Below are positions 48,214 through 60,505 of a DNA stretch of 64,000 bases, piece after piece. Made by a program: the position numbers and the translations under genes. The first letter of the stretch is position 1; each line of letters opens with the position of its first letter. The DNA lies in NCBI RefSeq assembly GCF_038502225.1, contig NC_091340.1:31291705-31355704 (forward strand), written 5' to 3'. The DNA is from Cherax quadricarinatus (Eukaryota > Arthropoda > Malacostraca > Decapoda > Parastacidae). The notes beneath the pieces were generated by a model that worked only from the letters and a program-made list of their open reading frames with translations, ran no database searches and had not been told where the DNA came from.

Positions 48214-49284
48214 TCAAACCCAGCCCCTTCCACTCATATATTTGTCCAGTCTCTTCTTAAAGCTACACAAAGTCCTAGCCTCTATCTCCCCACTAGGAAG
48301 ACTGTTCCACGCATCTACAACTCTGTTAGAAAACCAGTACTTACCTATGTCCTTTCTAAATCTAAATTTATCTAACTTATATCCATTATTTCTGGTTCTT
48401 ACCTGGTTCGACACCCTCAGTACTTTATTAATATCTCCCTTGTTTATGCCTGTCATCCACTTATACACTTTAATGATATCTCCCCTCATTCTACGCCTCT
48501 CCAGAGAGTGGAGATTTAAGGCTTTAAGTCTATCTTCATACGGGAGGTTCCTTACACAGTAAATCATTTTAGTCATTCTTCTCTGTATGTTCTCTAATGA
48601 GTCTATGTCCATCCTGTAGTAAGGAGACCAAAACTGAGCAGCATAATCTAAATGAGGCCTCACTAGTGATGTATAGAGCTGTAAAATAACTTTTGGACTT
48701 CTGTTACTTATACTTCTTGAGATAAATCCAAGTAATCTGTTGGCCTTGTTTCGCACACTAAGGCACTGCTGTCTTGGCTTTAGATTTCTGCTTACCATGA
48801 CTCCCAAGTCTTTTTCACATTCTGTATGACCAAGCTCTACTTCACCTAGATTATAGCTTCGAGGGTTATTTTCATTACCATGGGCAAGTACCTTACACTT
48901 ATCCACATTGAACTTCATCTGCCATTTTTCAGACCAAGACATTAATTTGTCCAAATCGTCCTGGAGTTCATTGATATCCTCCTCAGAGTGAATTATACGG
49001 CCTATCTTTGTGTCATCAGCAAACTTACTCATGTCACTCGTAATCCCTTCATCAAGGTCATTAATGTAAATTATGAACAAGAGAGGGCCTAAAACTGATC
49101 CTTGTGGAACACCACTAGTGACTAATCCCCATTCAGATTTCACTCCATTAATGGTAACTCTCTGCTTTCTATTGGTAAGCCATGCCTCAATCCATGCTAG
49201 AACTTTACCTCCTATACCATGAGCTGCCACTTTTCTTAAGAGTCTCTTGTGAGGTACTCTATCGAAGGCTTTACTAAAATCCAA
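48214..49284 (-). pseudogene. CR1-B RT C-terminal half (356 codons open, 5' truncated)
   Basis: Reads MDFSKAFDRVPH at the first residues (motif A), GVPQGSVLGPLL around residue 58-69, FADDTKIG at 88-95, then the thumb and C-terminal blocks KDLGVMV, HLDYAAQFWSPY, and a natural stop after FKKRLDKYMSGRGWV. The initial Met is only an internal codon. Endonuclease and RT fingers are missing, so no function is possible. It shows what the left-edge copy CR1-A would encode beyond the window. Confidence 0.88.
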
Positions 49285-49340
49285 ATAAACAATATCATAT
49301 TCCTTATCACTGTCAACTGCCTCAAATGTTCTATTGAAGA

Positions 49341-50345
49341 CACTTGGAGTTAATGCAAAATGAAGCTCTCAGAATTATTCTTGTCTGTCCCAAATGTACA
49401 AAGGTTCATAATATGAGGATGGAGCTTGGTATTTCTAGTATCAGTGATAGGATTGTTGAGATTAACACTGTACTCCGTATTATAATGTTAAGAAATGAAC
49501 CAGACACTGTCGCTATGAGTCTTACTAAATGTCTAGAAGTATATACACTCAGATCTAATGGATTGTGAAAACATGTAATTACATTAAGTTTTATAACCTG
49601 CATGAACTGTATCACTGTAGACAGCAAGAGCATTTCACCCCTCCATGGAAGATGTCTTCATTTAATATCACATACCTGCAAGTCCCTCCCTAGAAGCTCA
49701 TTAGTAATCCCTTCCTTAAATCATTGTTAGAGCAACTGCTCAAGAAGAAATTTCTCACCTAGCTGGTAGTAATAAGTTATCACAAGTTATACACAGTGAT
49801 GGATCTAAACAGGAGTCTTCTGGCAGGGCTGCATCTGCTCTTGTTGCCACCTCCCTAGTTAAGAACTATAACAAACTTGTTGAGTTAGTCATAAGAATTA
49901 ACAACTGGGCGTCTACACTGCAAACTGAATTGTTTGCAATACTAATGGTGCTAAAGCTAACTTATGACACTGATTCTGTATCATCACTGAAGGCTCTTGA
50001 CTCATATAATGACTCCAACAACATGCTCATTGGAGAAGCCAGGTATAGATACTTAAAAATCCGGAAAAAAGGAATTAATGTACAATTGCTATGGATTCCA
50101 TCACACATTGAATTACTCCTTGATGATAAAGTTGATATGTTAGCTAAAAAGAGTACCCAGAAGGAGAATGTAGAATATAACTTTGGTATATCCAAATGTA
50201 CACTTATAACCTTCTTGGGGCCTAGTTCTTAGGCCTTTTGTGTATCCATATGCTCTTGCACTACCGTCCACAGGATGGATGTAGGGTGCACAATAAGCTA
50301 GCCACTTCGGTGGCAAAATCTAAATCTTCCAATTCAACGTCAGTC
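49341..50345 (+). pseudogene. RNase H-bearing element, third part: C-terminal region and RNase H
   Basis: Resumes with LELMQNEALRIILVCPKCTK (49341 on), a block that follows ARES-K in this kind of RT. After frame breaks, RNase H blocks appear: IHSDGSKQ (about 49797-49820), TELFAILMVLKLTYD (from about 49925), DSVSSLKALD and WIPSHIELLLDDKVDMLAKK (to about 50150). These correspond to the DG, E, D and H/D positions of RNase HI. The frame ends at about 50230; 50231-50345 looks like 3' UTR. The presence of RNase H places the element in the I/R1-like superfamily. Confidence 0.82.
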
Positions 50346-50563
50346 TTCCTGTTTTCTGTTCATCGTATATTGTTTACCTCCTGTTTTCAAGATGGCAGAG
50401 GCCGGTGGGAGTGGAGGTTGGTGAGAGCCTTCTGCTTCATTATCCTTGCTTCCAACACCTGGATAACGCACAGTGGGCCATAAGCTTAATACAACTAGAG
50501 AGTTCTTCTCGGTGGGATAGACTCGGTGTGGATTCCCAAGAGTTCTGCTGTGTCTCTCATGTG
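50346..50563. other. Unassigned spacer
   Basis: No gene or repeat recognised between the RNase H-type element and the 28-bp array. Confidence 0.5.
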
Positions 50564-53500
50564 CCCTCTCTCACCTCTCTTCTACCTTCAGCACTCTCTC
50601 ACCTCTCTTCTACCTTCAGCACTCTCTCACCTCTCCTCTATCTTCAGCACTCTCTCACCTCTCTTCTACCTTCAGCACTCTCTCACCTCTCCTCTACCTT
50701 CAGCACTCTCTCACCTCTCCTCTACCTTCAGCACTCTCTCACCTCTCTTCTACCTACAGCACTCTCTCACCTCTCTTTTACCTTCAGCACTCTCTCACCT
50801 CTCCTCTACCTTCAGCACTCTCTCACCTCTCCTCTACCTTCAGCACTCTCTCACCTCTCTTCTACCTACAGCACTCTCTCACCTCTCTTCTACCTTCAGC
50901 ACTCTCTCACCTCTCCTCTACCTTCAGCACTCTCTCACCTCTCTTCTACCTACAGCACTCTCTCACCTCTCTCCTACCTTCAGCACTCTCTCACCTCTCC
51001 TCTACCTTCAGCACTCTCTCACCTCTCTTCTACCTACAGCACTCTCTCACCTCTCCTCTACCTTCAGCACTCTCTCACCTCTCCTCTACCTTCAGCACTC
51101 TCTCACCTCTCTTCTACCTTCAGCACTCTCTCACCTCTCTTCTACCTACAGCACTCTCTCACCTCTCCTCTACCTTCAGCACTCTCTCACCTCTCCTCTA
51201 CCTTCAGCACTCTCTCACCTCTCTTCTACCTTCAGCACTCTCTCACCTCTCTTCTACCTTCTGCACTCTCTCACCTCTCTTCTACCATCAGCACTCTCTC
51301 ACCTCTCTCCTACCTTCAGCACTCTCTCACCTCTCCTCTACCTTCAGCACTCTCTCACCTCTCTTCTACCTTCAGCACTCTCTCACCTCTCTTCTACCTT
51401 CAGCACTCTCTCACCTCTCTTCTACCTTCAGCACTCTCTCACCTCTCTCCTACCTTCAGCACTCTCTCACCTCTCTTCTACCTTCAGCACTCTCTCACCT
51501 CTCCTCTACCTTCAGCACTCTCTCACCTCTCTTCTACCTTCAGCACTCTCTCACCTCTCTTCTACCTACAGCACTCTCTCACCTCTCCTCTACCTTCAGC
51601 ACTCTCTCACCTCTCCTCTACCTTCAGCACTCTCTCACCTCTCTTCTACCTTCAGCACTCTCTCACCTCTCTTCTACCTTCTGCACTCTCTCACCTCTCT
51701 TCTACCATCAGCACTCTCTCACCTCTCTCCTACCTTCAGCACTCTCTCACCTCTCTTCTACCTTCAGCACTCTCTCACCTCTCTTCTACCTTCAGCACTC
51801 TCTCACCTCTCTCCTACCTTCAGCACTCTCTCACCTCTCTTCTACCTTCAGCACTCTCTCACCTCTCCTCTACCTTCAGCACTCTCACCTCTCTTCTACC
51901 TTCAGCACTCTCTCACCTCTCTTCTACCTTCAGCACTCTCTCACCTCTCTTCTACCTTCAGCACTCTCTCACCTCTCTCCTACCTTCAGCACTCTCTCAC
52001 CTCTCTTCTACCTTCAGCACTCTCTCACCTCTCTTCTACCTTCAGCACTCTCTCACCTCTCCTCTACCTTCAGCACTCTCTCACCTCTCTTCTACCTTCA
52101 GCACTCTCTCACCTCTCCTCTACCTTCAGCACTCTCTCACCTCTCCTCTACCTTCAGCACTCTCTCACCTCTCTTCTACCTTCAGCACTCTCTCACCTCT
52201 CTTCTACCTTCTGCACTCTCTCACCTCTCTTCTACCATCAGCACTCTCTCACCTCTCTTCTACCTTCAGCACTCTCTCACCTCTCCTCTACCTTCAGCAC
52301 TCTCTCACCTCTCTTCTACCTTCTGCACTCTCTCACCTCTCTTCTACCATCAGCACTCTCTCACCTCTCTTCTACCTTCAGCACTCTCTCACCTCTCTTC
52401 TACCTTCTGCACTCTCTCACCTCTCTTCTACCTTCAGCACTCTCTCACCTCTCTTCTACCTTCAGCACTCTCTCACCTCTCTTCTACCTTCTGCACTCTC
52501 TCACCTCTCTTCTACCTTCAGCACTCTCTCACCTCTCTTCTACCTTCAGCACTCTCTCACCTCTCTTCTACCTTCAGCACTCTCTCACCTCTCTTCTACC
52601 TTCAGCACTCTCTCACCTCTCTTCTACCTTCTGCACTCTCTCACCTCTCTTCTACCATCAGCACTCTCTCACCTCTCTTCTACCTTCAGCACTCTCTCAC
52701 CTCTCTTCTACCTTCTGCACTCTCTCACCTCTCTTCTACCTTCAGCACTCTCTCACCTCTCTTCTACCTTCAGCACTCTCTCACCTCTCTTCTACCATCA
52801 GCACTCTCTCACCTCTCCTCTACCTTCAGCACTCTCTCACCTCTCCTCTATCTTCAGCACTCTCTCACCTCTCTTCTACCTTCAGCACTCTCTCACCTCT
52901 CTTCTACCTTCAGCACTCTCTCACCTCTCTTCTACCTTCAGCACTCTCTCACCTCTCTTCTACCTTCAGCACTCTCTCGCCTCTCTTCTACCTTCAGCAC
53001 TCTCTCGCCTCTCTTCTACCTTCAGCACTCTCTCACCTCTCTTCTACCTTCAGCACTCTCTCGCCTCTCTTCTACCTTCAGCACTCTCTCGCCTCTCTTC
53101 TACCTTCAGCACTCTCTCACCTCTCTTCTACCTTCAGCACTCTCTCGCCTCTCTTTTACCTTTAGCACTCTCTCGCCTCTCTTCTACCTTCAGCACTCTC
53201 TCACCTCTCTTCTACCTTCAGCACTCTCTCACCTCTCTTCTACCTTCAGCACTCTCTCACCTCTCTTTTACCTTTAGCACTCTCTCGCCTCTCTTCTACC
53301 TTCAGCACTCTCTCACCTCTCTTCTACCTTCAGCACTCTCTCGCCTCTCTTCTACCTTCAGCACTCTCTCGCCTCTCTTCTACCTTCAGCACTCTCTCAC
53401 CTCCCTTTTACCTTAAGCACTCTCTCACCTCTCTTCTACCTTCAGCACTCTCTCGCCTCTCTTCTACCTTCAGCACTCTCTCGCCTCTCTTCTACCTTCA

Positions 53501-54000
53501 GCACTCTCTCACCTCTCTTCTACCTTCAGCACTCTCTCGCCTCTCTTCTACCTTCAGCACTCTCTCACCTCTCTTTTACCTTCAGCACTCTCTCACCTCT
53601 CTTTTACCTTTAGCACTCTCTCGCCTCTCTTCTACCTTCAGCACTCTCTCACCTCTCTTCTACCTTCAGCACTCTCACCTCTCCTCTCCCTTCAGCACTC
53701 TCACACACCTCTACTCTACCTTCAGCACTCTCACACCTCTCCTCTACCTTCAGCACTCTCACACACCTCTCCTCTACCTTCAGCACTCTCACACCTCTCC
53801 TCTACCTTCAGCCCTCACCTCTCCTCTACCTTCAGCACTCTCACACCTCTCCTCTACCTTCAGCACTCTCACACCTCTCCTCTACCTTCAGCACTCACCT
53901 CTCCTCTACCTTCAGCACTCTCACACCTCTCCTCTACCTTCAGCACTCACCTCTCCTCTACCTTCAGCACTCACCTCCCCTCTACCTTCAGCACTCTCAT
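50564..54000. repeat. 28-bp pyrimidine-rich minisatellite (about 120 units)
   Basis: Unit CTCTCTCACCTCTCTTCTAC plus CTTCAGCA, 28 bp. Variants are CTCTCC, TCTTTTAC, CTACAGC, CTTCTGC and a CTCGCC form confined to about 52980-53640. After 53680 units become irregular (CACTCTCACACC). The unit has no stop in any plus frame and 28 is not a multiple of 3, so the two apparent frames of 879 and 1003 codons are by-products. Confidence 0.96.
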
Positions 54001-54580
54001 GAACTTTAAACACCTCTCCTCTACCTCTTCAACTCACTGAACCCTTCTCCTCCCGTTCCCTTACCACCCTTTATCCCATCTCCCATTATCCTCCCTCCTC
54101 TTCCCCTTCCCACAGGACCCTCTCACCACAACCCCACCTCAACCCTCTCTTCCCTAAGCACCACTCCAACCCCACTCCATCTCCTGCTCTCTGCTCTAAG
54201 CAACCTCCCACTCTCCTATCAACCCAATCTCTTCTTCTCTTATCTCCCAGGACAACCTCTACCCCAACCCACATCCGCAGTATTTAACTACTCTCCTAAC
54301 TACCAAACTTGCTGCTAACTCCGCAGTTGAGGTCGGCACTTAAGGGCAATCACGTTATATTGGTCGTAACAGCCAGTTGGGCATGTTGCGAACTTCCCCT
54401 TGCCAGTTCAGAGAAGGACTTTTCTGCTAAGTCTTACTACATGAGATTAAGCTTTAAATGCAGTAAGTTTTTTACAAGCATGTCTTGGTTGTTGTGTCAG
54501 TCTCTGAGGTACAGTGTATGTGTGTGTGTTAGCTGAAGAGTTCTTAGTGTGTCTAGTGTGATCCGTTCTGAGTGTCTAGG
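54001..54580. other. Pyrimidine-rich then unique sequence, no gene
   Basis: 54001-54300 is C/T-rich decayed sequence. 54300-54580 is unique with no support for coding. Confidence 0.5.
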
Positions 54581-54581
54581 T

Positions 54582-55229
54582 GAAAGAAGACCGCAGACAG
54601 AGTACAGGCTAGGGGGAGGGGCCAAAGTTTGCAAACATCACTCAAAGAAAAGGATCTTGGGGTGAGTATAACACCGAGCACGTCTCCTGAGGCGCACATC
54701 AACCAAACAACTGCTGCAGCATATGGACAACTAGTAAACCTAAGAATAGCATATCGACACCTGAGTAAGGAGTCACTCAAGACTCTGTACACCGTGTATG
54801 CCAGGCATACATTGGAGTATGCAGCACCAGTATAAAACCCACACCTGGTCAAACACGTCAAGAAATTAGAGAAAATGCAAAGGCTTGCAACAAGACTAAT
54901 CCTGGAGCTGAAGGGTATGTCCTACGAGGAGAGACTAAGGGAAATAAACCTAACGACACCGGAGGACAGGAGAAACAGAGGGGAACATGATAGAGACATA
55001 CAAAACATTAAGAGGAATTGAGAGGGTGGATAGGGACAGGATGTTTCAGAGATGTGTCAGCAACAAGGGGACACAAAGGGAGGTGGAAAACTCAGAAAAG
55101 TCACAAGGATGTAGTGGAGGTAGAATGCATACATGGAACAGGGAGAGAGTGGACCTAGTAGCGAGGAGGTGAGTACACACACACTTGTGGCCAGGAGCTG
55201 TGACTGTACCTGTGCAATCACAAATAGGT

Positions 55230-55232
<3 letters not shown>
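54582..55232 (+). pseudogene. Element 2H: degenerate 3' part of a CA-tailed element
   Basis: Matches the 2A RT from the block after motif C: LKEKDLGVSITPSTSPEAHI, AAAYGQLVNLRIAY, LYTVYARHTLEYAAPV, then decayed C-terminal codons, UTR pieces and a GGTGAGTATAC tail. Several frame breaks and a small insertion near 54615. Confidence 0.78.
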
Positions 55233-55395
<163 letters not shown>

Positions 55396-55404
55396 ACCTA
55401 GCCA

Positions 55405-55865
55405 CAGCACTTAGCCAAGCACGTAAAGAAACTAGAGAAAGTGCGAAGGTTCGCAACAAGACTAGTCTCAGAGCTAAGAGGTATGTCCTACGAGGAGAGG
55501 TTAAGGGAAATCAACCTGACAACACTGGAGGACAGGAGAGATAGGGGGGACATGATAACGACATACAAAATACTGAGAGGAATTGACAAGGTGGACAAAG
55601 ACAGGATGTTCCAGAGATTGGACACAGTAACAAGGGGACACAGTTGGAAGTTGAATACACAGATGAATCACAGGGATGTTAGGAAGTATTTCTTCAGCCA
55701 CAGAGTAATCAGGAAGTGGAATAGTTTGGGGAGCGATGTAGTGGAGGCAGGATCCATACATAGCTTTAAGCAGAGGTATGATAAAGCTCACGGTTCAGGG
55801 AGAGTGACCTAGTAGCGACCAGTGAAGAGGCGGGGCCAGAAGCTCGGACTCGACCCCTGCAACCT
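55405..55865 (+). pseudogene. Element 2I: 5'-truncated C-terminal RT fragment
   Basis: Starts at AKHVKKLEKVRRFATRL and remains open to its natural stop at about 55812 (KYFFSHRVIRKWNSL, SFKQRYDKAHGSG), closest to element 2D. The UTR is cut short at ACCCCTGCAACC. Confidence 0.82.
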
Positions 55866-56720
55866 CTACTACAGAACTACAAAGGGATCTGGACAGGCTG
55901 CAGACCTGGTCCAGCAATTGCTCCTGGAGTTCAACCCCACCAAGTGCAAAGTCATGAAGATTGGGGAAGGACAAAGAAGACCGCAGACGGAGTACAGTCT
56001 AGGGGGGCCAGAGACTACAAACCTCACTCAAGGAAAAAGATCTTGGGGTGAGTATAACACCAGGTACATCTCCTGAAGCGCACTTCAACCAAATAACTGC
56101 TGCAGCATATGGGCGCCTAGCAAACCTCAGAACAGCATTCCGACATCTTAATAAGGAATCGTTCAGGACCCTGTACACCGTGTACGTTAGGCCCATATTG
56201 GAGTATGCGGCACCAGTTTGGAACCCACACCTAGCCAAGCACGTAAAGAAACTAGAGAAAGTGAAAAGGTTTGCAACAAGACTAGTCCCAGAGGAGAGGT
56301 TAAGGGAAATCGACCTGACGATACTGGAGGACAGGTGAGGTAGGAGGGACATGATAACGACATATAAAATTCTGAGAGGAATTGACAAGGTGGACAAAGA
56401 CAGGATGTTTCAGAGATAGGACACAGCAACAAGGGGACACAGTTGGAAGCTGAAGACACAGATGAATCACAGGATGTTAGGAAGTATTTCTTCACTCACA
56501 GAGTAGTCAGAAAGTGGAATAGTTTGGGAAGCGATGTAGTGGAGGCAGGAACCATACATAGCTTTAAGCAGAGGTATGATAAAGCTCATGGTTCAGGGAG
56601 AGTGACCCAGTAGCGACCAGTGAAGAGGCGGGGCCAGGAGCTATGAATCGACCCCTGCAACCACAACTAGGTGAGTACAACTAGGTGAGTGCAACTAGGT
56701 GAGTACAACTAGGTGAGTAC
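55866..56720 (+). pseudogene. Element 2J: 3' RT fragment of a CA-tailed element
   Basis: Begins at LQRDLDRLQTWSSN just after motif C. Frameshifts occur near 55918 and 56005, a deletion removes ELRGMSY (near 56291), and a TGA lies at 56336. Ends with four AACTAGGTGAGTAC units, the clearest view of the 14-bp terminal repeat of the family, then (CA)n. Confidence 0.82.
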
Positions 56721-56741
56721 ACACACACACACATACACACA

Positions 56742-56809
<68 letters not shown>

Positions 56810-56826
56810 ACACACACACAAACACA
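56717..56826. repeat. (CA)n microsatellite, tail of 2J
   Basis: About 110 bp of CA with ATAC interruptions. Confidence 0.95.
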
Positions 56827-57231
56827 TAGGGTTGGTTCCCCCCAGAACTGTAGTTTCTTTAGCACAGGAATTACCACCTCTAAGAACAACAGATCAAAAC
56901 CTGGAAAAGTTGAAATCTTTCAAGTTCATCACAGACAGAACTCAAAATTATATACAGGAGAGAAAACGAAAGCGAGTAGAGTGAAGAGAAATTGTTCAAC
57001 TGTACATTAATAAATATTTCAAGAATACATAATTATAGATTCATTGTTCCAGTAGCCTCTACACACTCTAGTATCACATTATTCCTAAGAATACTTATGA
57101 GAAACAGTCGAAACGTCTTGAAATAAAACCTGCATTTCCTGGACAAGACGATGTTTACCCTACGTGACCTAAACTTCTACTTACTAAATTAACACATGTC
57201 TATTTTTTACAAAAAAAAAATATATGCTGAC
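56827..57231. other. AT-rich sequence, no gene seen
   Basis: A box CGAAACGTC followed by TTGAAATAAAAC (about 57108-57128) loosely resembles the GAAA half of the hammerhead repeats, but no core can be built. Confidence 0.45.
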
Positions 57232-57310
57232 ATAAGAACATAAGAAAGGAGGAACACTGCAGCAGGCCTGTTGGCCCAAACTAGGCAGGTCTTTCACCTT
57301 GTCTGACCTG
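57232..57310 (-). mobile_element. CR1 3'-end fragment
   Basis: Same sequence as the CR1-B terminus: CATAAGAACATAAGAA, AGGAACACTGCAG, GGCCTGTTGGCCC and AGGCAGGTC. Only about 80 bp, minus orientation. Confidence 0.8.
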
Positions 57311-57805
57311 TCACAGAACACTATTTCTGATATTTTGAGAACTGAAGTTCCAAAAACACCAAAGCTGACTTTACGATAATCCTTGTGAAACCTTTGACCT
57401 ACACAATAAAAATACCAAACTGTTACACATGTGACTTACTCATGACCTTAAGCTGCCAACCTCAAGAGTCAGACCTTACCTGACCTATACTGCACTCCTC
57501 GTGTGACCTTAGGAAACAGACTCTCCAGGAAGAGAAATGACTTCAGGCAGGTGTGACTGGGCCAAGCTATGACACATGGAGATGCATAGGGAGGAAACAT
57601 GACAGGTGTAAATTAAGGAGAGACGGGGGTGATGGAGGGTGCATACACCTCTGTAATTGTTCCTCATTACTGGAAGCCTCTCTTAATCTTCGCGAGAGAG
57701 ATAGTTACATTGGTGAGATTAATCCGTGGATTACTCTAATGTGTTGGAATTATATAATCAATCCGGTAGCAGAGAAGTCAGGTAATGTACGATACATTAA
57801 AACTG

Positions 57806-57938
57806 TAATCCGTGAGTATAGGTCGCACCACGCCAAACATCTGGCCGAAATACAGTATGACTATTATATTTCTACGTGAGTATAGGGCGCACCACACCAA
57901 ACATCTGGCGACCATACAGTATGGCATTATATTTCTGT
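57806..57938. repeat. 64-bp tandem duplication
   Basis: Two copies of about 62-64 bp starting GTGAGTATAGG and containing CACCA, CCAAACATCTGG and TATATTTCT, with a few differences. Surrounding 57311-58134 has no recognisable gene. Confidence 0.85.
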
Positions 57939-58134
57939 AAGACGACACATGGAAATGAGCCATTTTACAGAAGTTTGATTGCCAATAGACGTTATATTAA
58001 GAGGCAAAACTAAAGGCCTATACTTAACGTAGCTTGAACAGTAACGAACGGGACACTCAGACAGGGAAAATCAAGCAAGGTTTTATTACTAGTGACATGA
58101 GTCATTTTAATCAGTGTATCGTAATACCATGGAG

Positions 58135-58860
58135 GTGAAAGCTAATGTACTCTGGCTGCTACTTGCTGAAATAAAGAAGAGACTCATTGTACTCTAGCTG
58201 CTACTTCGTGTCATAAAGAAGAGAATCATTGTACTCTGGCTGCTACTTTGTGTTATAAAGAAGAGAATCATTGTACTCTGGCTGCTACTTGCTGAAATAA
58301 AGAAGAGAATCATTGTACTCTGGCTGCTACTTCGTGTCATAAAGAAGAGAATCATTGTACTCTGGCTGCTACTTTGTGTTATAAAGAAGAGAATCATTGT
58401 ACTCTGGCTGCTACTTGCTGAAATAAAGAAGAGACACATTGTACTCTGGCTGCTACTTGCTGAAATAAAGAAGAGACTCATTGTACTCTGGCTGCTACTT
58501 CGTGTTATAAAGAAGAGAGTCGTACTCTGGCTGCTACTTGGTGTAATAAAGAAGAGAATAATTGTACTCTGGCTGTTACTTGTTGTAATAAAGAAGAGAA
58601 TCATTGTACTCTGGGTGTTACTTGTAATAAAGAAGAGAATCATTGTACTCTGGCTGCTACTTGCTGAAATAAAGAAGAGACTCATTGTACTCTGGCTGCT
58701 ACTTGCTGAAATAAAGAAGAGAATCATTGTACTCTGGCTGCTACTTGCTGAAATAAAGAAGAGACTCATTGTACTCTGGCTGCTCCTTGGTGTTATAATG
58801 AAGAGAATCATTGTACTCTGGCTGCTACTTGGTATAATAAAGGTAAGAATCACTGCACTC
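58135..58860. repeat. 42-bp minisatellite (about 17 units)
   Basis: Unit GTACTCTGGCTGCTACTTGC plus TGAAATAAAGAAGAGACTCATT. Internal variants GCTGAAATA, CGTGTCATA and TTGTTATA alternate, suggesting higher-order duplication. The period is 14 codons, so both strands show open frames (LWLLLAEIKKR). No evidence of coding. Confidence 0.93.
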
Positions 58861-58904
58861 TACAGTAGCCGCTATTTGTAGCCAGCATGTGGTACGATCA
58901 TTAG

Positions 58905-59110
58905 GCCTTCACGAGAAAACATCCAGACTGGAAAAAATCCGATACTATAAAAACATCCAGACAGGAGAAAATATCCGATACTGAAAAAAAAGAAACATCC
59001 AGGACTAAAGAAAAATTATCTGAAACTGAAAAAAAAATCCCATAATGACAAAAACATTCAGATTGGAAAAAAAAACGTATCCGATGCTGAAAAAAACGTC
59101 CAGATCTGAA
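58905..59110. repeat. Degenerate A-rich tandem repeat
   Basis: Imperfect units of about 40 bp built from ACATCCAGA, GAAAAAAT and TCCGATACTGAAAAA. Confidence 0.7.
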
Positions 59111-59654
59111 ATTATTCACCTCCCTATCCACTACAAACACCTAAAACAGAATTAAACAAGGATATTTCTTGGTGGTTGAATAAGATTAGTTGAGGGATAA
59201 GAGGTTCTTTAATATATCTGATAGAGCTCTTCTATTTAACACTGTAAACACATATCATATTTCAAGGCATATAATACGCACTTTGTTTTCTACAGTAGAC
59301 TAGAAAAATCAGGCTGCGCCTTTTATGTTCAAGGTCAGGCTCAAGGTAGCCCTTGGGTTACGCTTTAGCAGTTGTTTACTAACGTTACATTACGTTACGT
59401 TACGTTACAACTGCTTGGAAAGATCGTCTTGTATGTCTTATACACTCGTACTACTTATATTTCGGATAATACGGTAACTCACCCTCGTGTGCTCAAGAAC
59501 TCGGTACCAAGACACGGTAACACGGAGACACACGGGCGTCAGGAAGCAGGTGGTGTGCTCATGAGTTGAAGTTATACCAGGAAGAACATATGTGAGGCCA
59601 GATTCTTGGTAGGCGGGAAGCTGAGAAACTGCCTGGAAGATGATAGTTCCTGGA
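59111..59654. other. Unassigned sequence with a short (ACGTT)n
   Basis: No gene recognised. 59382-59407 is a small repeat of ACGTT/ACATT. Confidence 0.5.
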
Positions 59655-60125
59655 ACTGTTGCTTCCAGGTATTGTCTGGAAGGAGTAAGTTGCAGGAGCT
59701 ACCTGGAAGAAGGACGTTACAGGAGCTACCTGGAAGGAGGAAGTTGCAGGAGCTACTTGGAAGGAGGAATTTGCAGTAGCTACCTGGAAGGAGGAAGTTG
59801 CAGGAACTACCTGGAAGGAGGAAGTTGCAGCAGCTACCTGGAAAGAGGAAGATGCAGCAGTTACCTGGAAAGAGGAAGATGCAGCATCTACCTTGAAGGA
59901 AGTTGCAGCAGCTACCTGGAAGGAGGAAGTTGCAGCAGCTACCTTGAAGGAGGAAGTTGCAGCAGCTACCTGGAAGGAGGAAGTTGTAGCAGCTACCTTG
60001 AAGGAGGAGGAAGTTGCAGCAGCTACCTGGAAGGAGGAAGTTGCAGCAGCTACCCTGAAGGAGGAAGTTGCAGCAGCTACCTGGAAGGAGGAAGTTGTAG
60101 CAGCTACTTTCAAGGAAGAAGTTTC
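59655..60125. repeat. 27-bp minisatellite (about 17 units)
   Basis: Unit GAGGAAGTTGCAGCAGCTAC plus CTGGAAG, 9 codons long. Open on both strands (SYLEGGSCS plus, SFQVAAATS minus). Some units are shortened by 3 or 6 bp, which keeps the phase. Confidence 0.93.
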
Positions 60126-60299
60126 CATCAAGGAGACAGGAAAATAGTGTGAAAGACTGAGAAAGATCGCAAAAAAGGTTTATAGACAGTGTGAAAGATA
60201 ACTGGAATAAGAAAAGGGAAAAAATATGTTATGTATGGTTGGCGACTCTGATAAATGCATTATAAAACAAGTTGTGAAACATTTGGGTATATTTATTGT

Positions 60300-60334
60300 G
60301 GAAACGTTTATCTACATAGTGGCTTCGTCAGTCC
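60300..60334 (-). ncRNA. Hammerhead-like core, degenerate GAAA
   Basis: GGA, CTGACGA (fits CUGANGA), hairpin starting GCCAC, then TAAA instead of GAAA, CGTT, TCC. Stem I is paired. Probably inactive. Confidence 0.5.
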
Positions 60335-60505
60335 AATACAGTGAAGAATGGTGGTAAAAGAGGAGGAGTTTGAGGTAATTAGTCTATCAGCCTGGAATCG
60401 ATGTGTTCAGTCAGTCAATGTTGATGGACTGAACACATCGATTCCTGGATTAGGGACTGATTACCTCAAACTTCTCCTTTTTTTTCCACCGTTCCTCTTT
60501 GTAAT

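Larger units (their letters stand above)
47261..49340 (-). mobile_element. CR1-B: 5'-truncated CR1 element inserted in the RNase H-type element
   Basis: Minus strand. Starts near the RT YLDFSKAFDRV block at about 49335, has an intact C-terminal RT frame (48214-49284) and a 3' UTR, and ends in TTCTTATG repeated 2.5 times (47261-47285), very like the 8-bp repeats that end vertebrate CR1 elements. The UTR is split by the hammerhead repeat at 47346-48154. Confidence 0.87.

Noticed and set aside
50405..53416. A 1003-codon open frame (and an 879-codon one in another frame)
   Set aside because: Both come from the 28-bp array, whose unit has no stop in any plus frame. There is no start context, domain or homology.
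57370..57440. Possible further hammerhead copy (GTGAAACCTTTGACC, then ACACAATAAAAATACC)
   Set aside because: Resembles the 3' half and following AATAAA region of the repeats, but no CUGANGA box or stem II can be identified.
57553..57879. 108-codon frame as a possible host exon
   Set aside because: No recognisable domain, no clear splice context, and it runs into a tandem duplication.
59559..60152. Ala/Ser/Phe-rich protein encoded by the 27-bp repeats
   Set aside because: Open on both strands because of the repeat; no gene signals nearby.
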